DNA of 64,000 bases from Ornithinibacter aureus (GTDB lineage Bacteria; Actinomycetota; Actinomycetes; Actinomycetales; Dermatophilaceae), in NCBI RefSeq assembly GCF_009858245.1, contig NZ_VMSB01000001.1, forward strand, positions 1,116,001-1,180,000, in the 5' to 3' direction. A program made the position numbers and the translations under genes. The notes beneath the pieces were generated by a model, which saw nothing but the letters and a program-made list of their open reading frames with translations, was not told the origin of the DNA and made no database searches. Positions 56,603-64,000 of this stretch are shown here, piece by piece; the stretch's first letter is position 1, and each line of letters begins with the position of its first letter.

Positions 56603-58555
56603 TCAGAAGATCCGCACGCGCTGCGCAGGGTCGACCCACAGCCCGTCGCCCGGGCCGACGCCGAACGCCTCGTGGAACTCGTCGAGGTTGCGCACGGCGT
56701 TGGCCCGCAGGTCCATCGGCGCGTGCGGGTCGAGGGCGAGCAGCCGCTCGGCCTCGGCAGCCCTGGCCGCACCGCGCCAGACCTGTGCCCACCCGAGGAA
56801 GAAGCGCTGGTCGCCGGTCCACCCGTCGATCTCCGGAGCCGGCTCGTCGCCGAGGGAGATGCGGTAGGCGAGGTGCCCGATGGTCAGCCCACCGAGGTCG
56901 CCGATGTTCTCGCCGACGGTCAGGGCGCCGTTGACCTTCTGCCTCGGGGCGTCGCGCGTCTCGAGCTCGTCGAACTGGGCGATGAGGGCGTCGGCGAGGG
57001 CCTGGAAGGCGCTGCGGTCCTGCTCGGTCCACCAGTTGCGCAGGGTGCCGGTGCCGTCGAACTGCGAGCCCTGGTCGTCGAAGCCGTGGCCGACTTCGTG
57101 GCCGATCACCGCCCCGATGCCGCCGTAGTTGACGGCGTCGTCGGCATCGACGTCGAAGAACGGCGGCTGGAGGATCGCGGCCGGGAAGACGATCTCGTTC
57201 AGGCCCGGGTTGTAGTACGCGTTGACCGTCTGCGGGGTCATGAACCACTCGTCGCGATCGACCGGGCCGCCGAGCTTGGCGTACTGCCGGTCGACCTCGA
57301 ACGCCACCGCGCGTCGGACGTTGCCGAGCAGGTCGTCAGCGCGCACCTCGAGGGCCCCGTAGTCGCGCCAGCGCTGCGGGTAGCCGATCTTCGGAGTGAA
57401 CTGGCCGAGCTTGGCCAGGGCCTCGCGACGGGTGTCCTCCCCCATCCACGGCACCTGCGACAGGCTGCGCCGGAAGGCCTCGACGAGGTTGTCGACGAGC
57501 CCGACCATGGCCTCCTTGGCGTGCGGCGGGAAGTGGCGCTCGACGTAGAGCTGGCCGACGGCCTCGCCGAGGGCCTCCTCCACCAGGCCGACGCCGCGCT
57601 TCCAGCGCTCGCGCATCTCTGGCACGCCGGACAGCGTGCGCCCGTAGAAGTCGAAGTTCTCCTCGACGAAGGCCGAGGCCAGGTAGGGCGCGTGGGCGTG
57701 GACCACGTGCCAGGCGAGCCAGTCTCGCCACGCCTGCACCGGCTCCTGCGCGAGGGCTGCCGACACCGACGTGATGTGGTCGGGCTGGCGCACGACCACC
57801 GCGTCGAAGGCATCCGCCGGGGCACCGAGGCCCTCGAGGTAGGCGGGCCAGGCGATCTGCGGCCCCAGCTGCGTCAACCCGGCGAGGTCGAGCAGGGTGT
57901 AGGTCTTCACCGGGTCGCGGTTGGTCACCTTGTCCCAGTGGCCGGCGGCCAGCCGGGTCTCCAGCGCCATGACCCGAGCAGCTGCCTCGGCGGGCTCGGG
58001 CCAGCCGGCGAGCGCCAGCATGCGCTCGACGTGCCCGACGTAGGCGGTGCGCTTGTCGGCGTGCTGCTCCTCGCGGTAGTACGACTCGTCCGGCAGGCCC
58101 AGCCCGGCCTGCTCGAGGTACACGACGTAGCGGCTCGGGTCACGGTCGTCGGTGTTGACGAAGGGCAGGACGAGACCGAGGATGCCGGCGCGCCCGAAGG
58201 CGCCCGACGTCGCCATCACCTCGTCCGGCGACGAGACGGTCGCGGCCCGCTCCAGGTCCTGGGCGAGCGGCTGCGCACCGAGCGCCTCCACGGCATCCTC
58301 GTCCATGAAGCTGGCGTAGAGGTCTCCCACCTTGGCCGCCACGGTGCCGCCCTGTGGGTCACCCGCGGCGACCTCCTCGATGATCTCGCGCACGTGCTGC
58401 TCAGCGGTCTCGCGCAGCACGTCGAACGTGCCGTAGCGGCCACGGTCGGCGGGAATGGGCGTCGCCCGGATCCACGGACCGTTGACGTGGGCGAACAGGT
58501 CGTCCTGCGGGCGCACGTTCGTGTCGACTGCGCTCGGGTCGATTCCGGATCTCAC
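56603..58555 (-). CDS. M13-family zinc metallopeptidase (neprilysin/PepO-like)
   Basis: 650-aa endopeptidase of oligopeptides. The zinc motif is HEVGH (486-490), third ligand E549 in VGENIGDLGG; substrate-binding NAYYNPGLNEIVFPA lies upstream and FFLGWAQVWR downstream. No signal peptide or membrane helix, so it is cytosolic as in other bacterial PepO. GTG 58555 has AGAGGAG upstream. It stops 14 bases after the third 14-bp repeat. Confidence 0.93.
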   Translation of the reverse strand: MRSGIDPSAVDTNVRPQDDLFAHVNGPWIRATPIPADRGRYGTFDVLRETAEQHVREIIEEVAAGDPQGGTVAAKVGDLYASFMDEDAVEALGAQPLAQDLERAATVSSPDEVMATSGAFGRAGILGLVLPFVNTDDRDPSRYVVYLEQAGLGLPDESYYREEQHADKRTAYVGHVERMLALAGWPEPAEAAARVMALETRLAAGHWDKVTNRDPVKTYTLLDLAGLTQLGPQIAWPAYLEGLGAPADAFDAVVVRQPDHITSVSAALAQEPVQAWRDWLAWHVVHAHAPYLASAFVEENFDFYGRTLSGVPEMRERWKRGVGLVEEALGEAVGQLYVERHFPPHAKEAMVGLVDNLVEAFRRSLSQVPWMGEDTRREALAKLGQFTPKIGYPQRWRDYGALEVRADDLLGNVRRAVAFEVDRQYAKLGGPVDRDEWFMTPQTVNAYYNPGLNEIVFPAAILQPPFFDVDADDAVNYGGIGAVIGHEVGHGFDDQGSQFDGTGTLRNWWTEQDRSAFQALADALIAQFDELETRDAPRQKVNGALTVGENIGDLGGLTIGHLAYRISLGDEPAPEIDGWTGDQRFFLGWAQVWRGAARAAEAERLLALDPHAPMDLRANAVRNLDEFHEAFGVGPGDGLWVDPAQRVRIF

Positions 58556-58630
58556 GGCGCTGGCTCCTCTGGGTCGGCGAAGGCGCCCATCGAATCACAC
58601 GACGCCGACACCGTCAGGCGGTCGCGCCGG

Positions 58631-58792
58631 TCAGCGGCTGAGGAGCTGGCGGTCGCGCAGCGACCCGATGACCTCTTCACCGCGCTCGCTGAGCACGTCG
58701 CGACCGGCGCGACGGGCGGGAACGGCGACCAGTGCCATGACGACGAGGGCGAGACCGAGGCAGAACAGCATGCCGAGCACGACGGAGACCAT
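58631..58792 (-). CDS. Small membrane protein, 53 aa
   Basis: From ATG 58792: MVSVVLGMLFCLGLALVVMA, completing one hydrophobic helix, then PARRAGRDVLSERGEEVIGS and a basic end. One helix followed by a charged cytoplasmic tail is clear. ACAGTT stands six bases before the ATG and there is no ribosome site. A longer start at 58903 would add poor sequence. Function unknown. It diverges from the lepB gene at 58926. Confidence 0.55.
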   Translation of the reverse strand: MVSVVLGMLFCLGLALVVMALVAVPARRAGRDVLSERGEEVIGSLRDRQLLSR

Positions 58793-58913
58793 GGTCACAA
58801 CTGTCCCAGACGCCCCACTGGCCACACAAACCACACCGGCATCCGTGGCCAAATCGTCACCAAACGACACGACGGCCGAGTCCCCCGACTCCCCCGAGCA
58901 CACGACGTCGGAC

Positions 58914-58919
58914 TAGGGT
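58914..58919 (+). promoter_or_regulatory. -10 box TAGGGT for leaderless lepB
   Basis: TAGGGT, six bases, then GTG 58926; no ribosome site. Confidence 0.5.
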
Positions 58920-58925
58920 AACCGC

Positions 58926-59693
58926 GTGAGCGCCGAACCCTCGAATCCGTCCGGCGATCCCGAGACCCCCGGCATCCGCGAGACCTCCGAGTCCGCGGGC
59001 GCGCCCGCCCAGAAGCAGCGTCAGCGCAGCCTGCCGATGTTCACCGAGGTGATCATCGCGCTCATCGCGGTCGCCTTGGTGCAGACATTCCTCATCAAGC
59101 CCTTCGGGGTTCCCTCGCAGTCGATGGAGAACACCCTCCAGATCGGCGACCGGATCGTGGTCAACCGCCTCGACGACGACGTGCGTGCCGGCGACGTCAT
59201 CGTCTTCGGCCACGGCGAGACCTGGCAGGCCAAGGAACTCCCCCCGGCCGACAACCTGCTCCTGAAGGGGATCCGCGCCTTCGGCGACCTCACCGGCATC
59301 GGTCCGAGCAGCACGTCGTACACGGTCAAGCGGGTCATCGGCACGCCCGGACAGAGGGTGGCGTGCTGCACCGACGTCGGTGCCGTGACGGTGGACGGCA
59401 AACCGCTCACCGAGCCCTACGTCTTCGAGGACCTCCCTTTCGTACCCGGCATCCAGGACTGCACGACCTCACCGCGCTCGGTGCGCTGCTTCCCCGAGAT
59501 CACCGTCCCGAGCGAGAACCTCCTGGTGCTCGGTGACCACCGATCGCAGTCGGCAGACTCCGTCGTCGGATGCCGTGGGGTCACCCAGGGGCAGGAGTGT
59601 GCCAAGTTCGTCCCGATGGAACGCGTGATCGGCCCCGTCGTCGGACGGTTCTGGCCGCTCAGCGCGTTCGGCTCCCTGCCCCACGGGAACTGA
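58926..59693 (+). CDS. lepB: Signal peptidase I (second active copy)
   Basis: 255 aa. Disordered cytoplasmic lead, one helix (FTEVIIALIAVALVQTFLI), nucleophile S66 in GVPSQSMENTLQIGDRIVV, base K135 in SYTVKRVIGTPGQRV, and LLVLGDHRSQSADS. It carries several cysteines in the outer domain (ACCTDV; DCTTSPRSVRC; GCRGVTQGQEC), suggesting disulfides. It is distinct from the pair near rnhB. Having two active copies plus one degenerate one implies divided substrate ranges. Confidence 0.93.
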   Translation: MSAEPSNPSGDPETPGIRETSESAGAPAQKQRQRSLPMFTEVIIALIAVALVQTFLIKPFGVPSQSMENTLQIGDRIVVNRLDDDVRAGDVIVFGHGETWQAKELPPADNLLLKGIRAFGDLTGIGPSSTSYTVKRVIGTPGQRVACCTDVGAVTVDGKPLTEPYVFEDLPFVPGIQDCTTSPRSVRCFPEITVPSENLLVLGDHRSQSADSVVGCRGVTQGQECAKFVPMERVIGPVVGRFWPLSAFGSLPHGN

Positions 59694-59741
59694 CGGCGAC
59701 GCTGTCGCGCACAGCCGGCGCCGTCGCGCAGCCACTCGGCG

Positions 59742-62700
59742 TCAGGCCGTGGCGGCGACGTCCCTGATCCGCTGGGAGACGACCGTCGTCACACCGTCGC
59801 CACGCATCGACACCCCGTAGAGGGCGTCGGCGACCTCCATCGTCCGCTTCTGGTGGGTGATGACGATGAGCTGGCTGGAGTCGCGCAGCTCCTCGAACAG
59901 CGTGATGAGCCGCCCCAGGTTGGTGTCGTCCAGCGCCGCCTCGACCTCGTCCATGATGTAGAACGGGCTCGGCCGCGCCTTGAAGATCGCGACGAGCAGG
60001 GCCACGGCGACCAGTGAGCGCTCGCCACCGGAGAGCAGCGAGAGCCGCTTGACCTTCTTGCCCGGAGGGCGGGCCTCGACCTCGATGCCCGTGGTCAGCA
60101 TGTTGTCGGGGTCGGTGAGGACGAGGCGCCCCTCCCCGCCGGGGAAGAGCCGCTCGAAGACCCGCTCGAACTGCACCTTGGTGTCGGCGAAGGCCTCGGT
60201 GAAGACCTCCTCGACCCGCTCGTCGATCTCCTTGACGATGTCGAGCAGGTCGCGCTTGGAGCGCTTGAGGTCCTCGAGCTGGGTGGTAAGGAAGGTGTGT
60301 CGTTCCTCCAGCGCCGCGAACTCCTCGAGGGCGAGCGGGTTGACCCGCCCCAGGGCGGCGAGCCCGCGCTCGGCCTTGCGCAGCCGCTTCTCCTGCACCT
60401 CGCGCACGTACGGCGCGGGCTCGGGGGCGGCATCCGGGTCCTCTCCGGGCGCGACGACGTGCGGGACGAGCTGGTGCGGGCCGAACTCCTCGACGAGCAC
60501 CTCGGGGTCGATGCCGAGCTCCTCGACGGCGCGGGCCTGCAGCTGCTCGATGCGGGCCACCTGACGGGCGCGGGCGACCTCGTCCCGGTGGGCGGTGTCG
60601 GTGAGGTCGCGCAGCTCGTCCTGCACGGTGCCGAGCTCGGTGCGCAGCGCCACCGCAGCCCGGTCGCGTTCGGCGCGTTCGGCCTCCGCGGTGTCGCGCA
60701 GCGTGGTCGCACGCGCCAGGGCCTCACCGATGCGAGCGACGGCGAAGACGGCGGCTGCCCGCACGTTCTCGGCGACGGTGGCCTCGCGGCGGCGGCGCTC
60801 ACGCCGTTCGCGCAGACGTTCACGCGCGGCGAGCTCGTTGCGGGCGGCCCCTTCGAGGGAGTCGGCGCGACCTTTGAGGGCACGGGCCCGCTCCTCGCGG
60901 GTGCGCAGGGTCAGCCGCAGCTCGGTCTCCGCGGTGCGGGCGCGGCTGGCGTCCAGCTCGAGCCGGTCGCGCTCGTCGGTCGACGGTTCCTGCGACTCCA
61001 GCTCCGGGGCCTGCTGCGCCTCGGCGAGGCGCGCCGAGAGGCCCTCGAGCTCTCCCCGGTCGCGGTCGAGGTTCTCGCGCGCCACGGCGATCGCCCGCTC
61101 GGTGCGCTCGGCCTCGGCGGATGCCGTGCGCACCGCCGCGCCCAGGCTCCCGAGCCGCTCGGCGACGGCGGCCATGCGGGCATCCGACTCGTGCAGGGCC
61201 TCCAGCGCCGCGTCGACCTCGGTCGCGACGGCACTCGCGGCCTCCCGGGCCGCGACGAGCGCGAAGCGCGCCTGCTCCGACTGGGCGGTCGCGGCATCCA
61301 GCCGTTCCCGGCTCTCGTCGACGGCCGCCTGGAGCTCGAGCAGGCTCTCCCCCGCGCTGCTGCCACCCCGGGCCCACCCGGGGCCGAAGACGTCACCGTC
61401 AGCCGTGACGGCCGTGATCCCCTCGCCGCGGGCCACCAGCGCCAGGGCATGGGCCGCGGTCGGCACGAGGGCAACCCGTTCGAGCAGCTGCTCGACCGCG
61501 GGCCGCACCTCAGCGGGGGAGGTCACGACGTCGCGCGCCCACACCGCCGAACCGTCCAGCGCCGGCCACTGCCCGGCATCCGAGGGGGATGCCGTGGTGC
61601 CGACGAGCAGGGCGGCGCGCCCGCCGCTGGTCTCGCGCAACGACTCCAGCGCGCGGACCGCGTGCTCGCCACTGGGCACGGCGAGCGCCTCGGAGGCCCA
61701 GCCGAGCGCGGCGGCGACGGCAGCCTCGTGGCCCCCGCTGACCTGGAGCAACGCCGCGACGGTGCCGATGACGGCGTGCTCGGCGTCGGCGGCGGCGAGC
61801 AGGGTGGCCGCTCCGTCCTTGCGCCGCAGGCTGAGCTCGAGGGCCTCGATGCGGGCGGTCGCGGAGGAGCGGTCACGCTCGGCGTCGCGTTCGCGCGCCA
61901 CGAGTGCCTCGATCTGCTCCTCGATCTCGGCGAGTCGCGCCGCGGCGCTCTCGTAGGCCTCGTCCAGCCCTTCCTCGCCCTCCTCCTCGACGGCGACCCC
62001 GCCCTCGAGCTGGGCGAACTCCTGCTCGGCTTCGGCAGCACGGGCGCGAGCTGCCGCCACCGTCGCCTCGAGTCGGCCGATCTCGGCCTCACCGGCCTCG
62101 ATCCGGCTGCGCCGGGCCGCCACCTGCCCGGCGAGCTTCGCCAGCCCTTCACGACGGTCGGCGGCGGCCCTGGCCAGCCGCGAGAGGCGGTCCTGCTCGG
62201 CGGCGTAGGCCGCCTCGAGCTCCTGGCGGGCCGTGACGGCAGCGGCCAGCTCGCTCGTGGCCGCGGCGACCTCGGCGAGCAGTGCGGCCTCGGCGGCGCG
62301 GGCCTGCTCGGCCTGCGCGCGCAACTCCTCGGGGTCTCGCCCGGACGTCGCCTCGTGCTCCTGGTCCTGCGAGAGCAGGCGCACCCGCTCGGCAGCCACC
62401 GACCCGGTGGAGTCGAGCCGGTCGCGCAGGCTCTGCAGGCGCACGAAGCGCTCCTGGGCGCGGGTGAGCTCGGGGGCGGCCTCGGCGGACCGGCGCTCGA
62501 CGTCGGACAGGCGGGTGCGCACGTCCTCGAGGGCGTTCTCGACGGCGGTGCGTCGCTCGATCAGCGCCGTCTCGTCGGCGACCTCCTGCTCCAGCAGGCT
62601 GGTGAGCTGCACGAGGTCGTCGGCGAGCAGCCGCAGGCGGGCGTCGCGGGCGTCGGCCTGGATGACGGCGGCGCGACGGGCGGCCTCGGCCTGGCGACCG

Positions 62701-63314
62701 AGGGGGCCGAGCTGGCGGCGGATCTCACCGGTGAGGTCCTGCACCCGGGTGAGGTTGGCCTCCATCGTCTCGAGCTTGCGCAGCGCACGCTCCTTGCGGC
62801 GGCGGTGCTTGAGCACGCCGGCCGCCTCCTCGATGAACCCACGACGCTCCTCGGGCGTGGCCCGCAGCACGGTGTCGAGCTGGCCCTGCCCGACGATGAC
62901 GTGCATCTCACGGCCCAGGCCCGAGTCGGAGAGCAGTTCCTGCACGTCGAGCAGCCGACAGTTCGTGCCGTTGATGGCGTACTCGCTGCCGCCGCCACGG
63001 AACATCGTGCGGGTGATCGTCACCTCGGTGTAGTCGATCGGCAGGGCGCCGTCGGTGTTGTCGATGGTGAGGCTGACCTCGGCCCGGCCGAGCGGCGGGC
63101 GTCCGGCGGTGCCGGCGAAGATGACGTCCTCCATCTTGCCGCCGCGAAGGCTCTTCGCACCCTGCTCACCCATGACCCAGGCCAGGGCGTCGACGACGTT
63201 GGACTTGCCCGACCCGTTGGGCCCCACGACGCAGGTGATGCCCGGCTCCAGGCGCATCGTCGTCGCCGAGGCGAAGGACTTGAACCCCTTGAGGGTCAGC
63301 GTCTTCAGGTACAC
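59742..63314 (-). CDS. smc: Chromosome segregation ATPase SMC
   Basis: 1190-aa condensin subunit. Walker A VVGPNGSGKSNVVDAL (from 30), long coiled coil, hinge about 510-650 (AAALGWASEALAVPSGEHAV; GITAVTADGDVFGPG), second coiled coil, signature LSGGERSLVAVALL (1094-1107) and Walker B FYIMDEVEAALDD. Length is normal. It should act with ScpA/ScpB encoded elsewhere. It starts 72 bases from the chorismate mutase stop. Confidence 0.97.
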   Translation of the reverse strand: MYLKTLTLKGFKSFASATTMRLEPGITCVVGPNGSGKSNVVDALAWVMGEQGAKSLRGGKMEDVIFAGTAGRPPLGRAEVSLTIDNTDGALPIDYTEVTITRTMFRGGGSEYAINGTNCRLLDVQELLSDSGLGREMHVIVGQGQLDTVLRATPEERRGFIEEAAGVLKHRRRKERALRKLETMEANLTRVQDLTGEIRRQLGPLGRQAEAARRAAVIQADARDARLRLLADDLVQLTSLLEQEVADETALIERRTAVENALEDVRTRLSDVERRSAEAAPELTRAQERFVRLQSLRDRLDSTGSVAAERVRLLSQDQEHEATSGRDPEELRAQAEQARAAEAALLAEVAAATSELAAAVTARQELEAAYAAEQDRLSRLARAAADRREGLAKLAGQVAARRSRIEAGEAEIGRLEATVAAARARAAEAEQEFAQLEGGVAVEEEGEEGLDEAYESAAARLAEIEEQIEALVARERDAERDRSSATARIEALELSLRRKDGAATLLAAADAEHAVIGTVAALLQVSGGHEAAVAAALGWASEALAVPSGEHAVRALESLRETSGGRAALLVGTTASPSDAGQWPALDGSAVWARDVVTSPAEVRPAVEQLLERVALVPTAAHALALVARGEGITAVTADGDVFGPGWARGGSSAGESLLELQAAVDESRERLDAATAQSEQARFALVAAREAASAVATEVDAALEALHESDARMAAVAERLGSLGAAVRTASAEAERTERAIAVARENLDRDRGELEGLSARLAEAQQAPELESQEPSTDERDRLELDASRARTAETELRLTLRTREERARALKGRADSLEGAARNELAARERLRERRERRRREATVAENVRAAAVFAVARIGEALARATTLRDTAEAERAERDRAAVALRTELGTVQDELRDLTDTAHRDEVARARQVARIEQLQARAVEELGIDPEVLVEEFGPHQLVPHVVAPGEDPDAAPEPAPYVREVQEKRLRKAERGLAALGRVNPLALEEFAALEERHTFLTTQLEDLKRSKRDLLDIVKEIDERVEEVFTEAFADTKVQFERVFERLFPGGEGRLVLTDPDNMLTTGIEVEARPPGKKVKRLSLLSGGERSLVAVALLVAIFKARPSPFYIMDEVEAALDDTNLGRLITLFEELRDSSQLIVITHQKRTMEVADALYGVSMRGDGVTTVVSQRIRDVAATA

Positions 63315-63386
63315 GGTGTCGTCGCAGCTTCCGTCTGGTGGCGCAGGCTCGGCAGGAGCCGGTTGCCGCCCGACTCTACCGCCGCG

Positions 63387-63707
63387 TCAGGCCCGGTCCA
63401 CGGAGTTCTGGGCCGCGTCGGGGTCTGCTGCGAGGGCCTCGTGGTGGCGGATCACCTCGGCGATGACGAAGGTGATGAACTTCTCGGCGAATTGCGGGTC
63501 CAACCCGGCCTCGTCGGCCAGGCCGCGCAGGCGGGCGATCTGACGCTCCTCGCGGGCCGGGTCTGCCGGGGGCATCCCGATGGCGGCCTTGAGCTCGCCG
63601 ACCTGCTGGGTGGCCTTGAAGCGCTCGGCGAGCAGGTGCACGAGCGCCGCGTCGATGTTGTCGATGCTCGAGCGCAGGCGTGCGAGGTCGGGGTGGGTGT
63701 CGCTCAC
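63387..63707 (-). CDS. AroQ-type chorismate mutase
   Basis: 106 aa from GTG 63707. LARLRSSIDNIDAALVHLLA, then ERFKATQQVGELKAAIGMPP and REERQIARLRGLADEAGLDP, ending FITFVIAEVIRHHEAL; this is the three-helix AroQ fold with the active-site arginine and lysine positions kept. It converts chorismate to prephenate for Phe/Tyr synthesis. TACGAT lies six bases before GTG, without a ribosome site. Confidence 0.9.
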   Translation of the reverse strand: MSDTHPDLARLRSSIDNIDAALVHLLAERFKATQQVGELKAAIGMPPADPAREERQIARLRGLADEAGLDPQFAEKFITFVIAEVIRHHEALAADPDAAQNSVDRA

Positions 63708-63713
63708 GCCGTC

Positions 63714-63719
63714 ATCGTA
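63714..63719 (-). promoter_or_regulatory. -10 box TACGAT for a leaderless start
   Basis: On the minus strand TACGAT, six bases, then GTG 63707. Confidence 0.55.
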
Positions 63720-63790
63720 GGAAGCCGCGGCCTCCGCGGCGCTCCCCCGTCCACCCCCCGGATGCCGTCGAGCCCGGTTGGCAGCGCCCG

Positions 63791-64000
63791 TCACCGCTCG
63801 CGGAACCCGACCTCACCGCGCGGGTCACCGCGCAGCGGGGCCGACACGGTGCTGACATGACCCGGCCGCCCGGCGGTGGACACCGGCTCGGAGAGCAGGG
63901 TGAGCAGGGCACCGAGAGCGGGGACCGGACCCTCGGCGACCACCTCGACCCGCCCGTCCGCGGTGTTGCGGGCGTGCCCGGTCAGGCCCAGTTCCAGGGC
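63791..64000 (-). CDS. Acylphosphatase, C-terminal part
   Basis: The last 69 codons are in the window; the start lies beyond base 64000. [20 protein letters not shown], then [19 protein letters not shown] matches the second half of acylphosphatase, where [14 protein letters not shown] includes the catalytic asparagine (N12 of these residues). The first-half arginine loop is outside. The extra 25 C-terminal residues follow the usual family end. It lies just upstream of chorismate mutase and smc, a common order. Confidence 0.85.
   Translation of the reverse strand, partial: ALELGLTGHARNTADGRVEVVAEGPVPALGALLTLLSEPVSTAGRPGHVSTVSAPLRGDPRGEVGFRER

Noticed and set aside
60297-63860. 1187-codon open frame on the plus strand opposite smc
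   Set aside because: Antisense shadow of smc caused by high GC at third positions; no motif and very biased composition.

Overview
The window reads as chromosomal DNA of a high-GC actinobacterium. Codon third positions are almost all G or C, GTG starts are common, and the gene order rpsP-khpA-rimM-trmD-rplS-lepB-rnhB-DUF2469-yraN-comM-dprA-xerC ... rpsB-tsf-pyrH-frr-cdsA-rlmN ... dxr-rseP is the classic actinobacterial one. Protein style suggests Micrococcales, perhaps Intrasporangiaceae; that is inference from memory of the families, not a search. No rRNA, tRNA, CRISPR array or replication origin was seen.

Layout, left to right. 1-135: start of a GNAT acetyltransferase cut by the window edge. 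136-790: no intact gene, with a decayed SARP-type regulator fragment. 799-3730 (minus): rseP, dxr and an orphan barstar. 3813-7407: a DnaB-C-like ATPase and a 421-aa unknown protein, separated by a complete IS5-family element (4938-6141) with 4-bp target duplications. 7443-19479: a polyamine (putrescine/GABA) uptake and catabolism locus. Going left from a divergent control region it holds patD-like dehydrogenase, potDABC transporter, a saccharopine-dehydrogenase-family protein and gabD-like dehydrogenase; going right an AsnC/Lrp regulator, a class III aminotransferase and a FAD amine oxidase. 19522-22505: LOG-family protein, XRE-DUF805 membrane protein and a copper monooxygenase-like lipoprotein. 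22506-22895: repeat-rich spacer.

22896-30291: rlmN, an unknown protein, cdsA, frr, pyrH, NUDIX, tsf, rpsB. 30489-33814: amidase, PLP aminotransferase and M23 peptidase set between rpsB and xerC. 33845-44618 (minus): the competence/processing/ribosome block xerC, dprA, comM, yraN, DUF2469, rnhB, two tandem signal-peptidase genes (one lacking the catalytic lysine), rplS, a plus-strand FetB-like permease, trmD fused to a GNAT domain, rimM, khpA, rpsP. 44841-48426: Rrf2 regulator with divergent TauE/SafE permease, an amidohydrolase and an alpha/beta hydrolase. 48423-56046: ffh, glnD-glnK-amtB behind a GlnR-like operator, DUF393, ftsY. 56603-64000: M13 peptidase, a small membrane protein, a third lepB, smc, chorismate mutase and the end of an acylphosphatase gene.

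Functional themes are ribosome biogenesis and protein targeting (rpsP, rplS, rpsB, tsf, frr, rimM, trmD, rlmN, ffh, ftsY, three signal peptidase genes), lipid and isoprenoid precursors (cdsA, dxr), nitrogen control (glnD, glnK, amtB), polyamine use as a carbon/nitrogen source, and DNA processing (xerC, dprA, comM, smc, rnhB). Many starts have no Shine-Dalgarno sequence but a TANNNT hexamer exactly six bases before the start codon, which suggests abundant leaderless transcription. The word GGATGCC/GGCATCC is strikingly common throughout.
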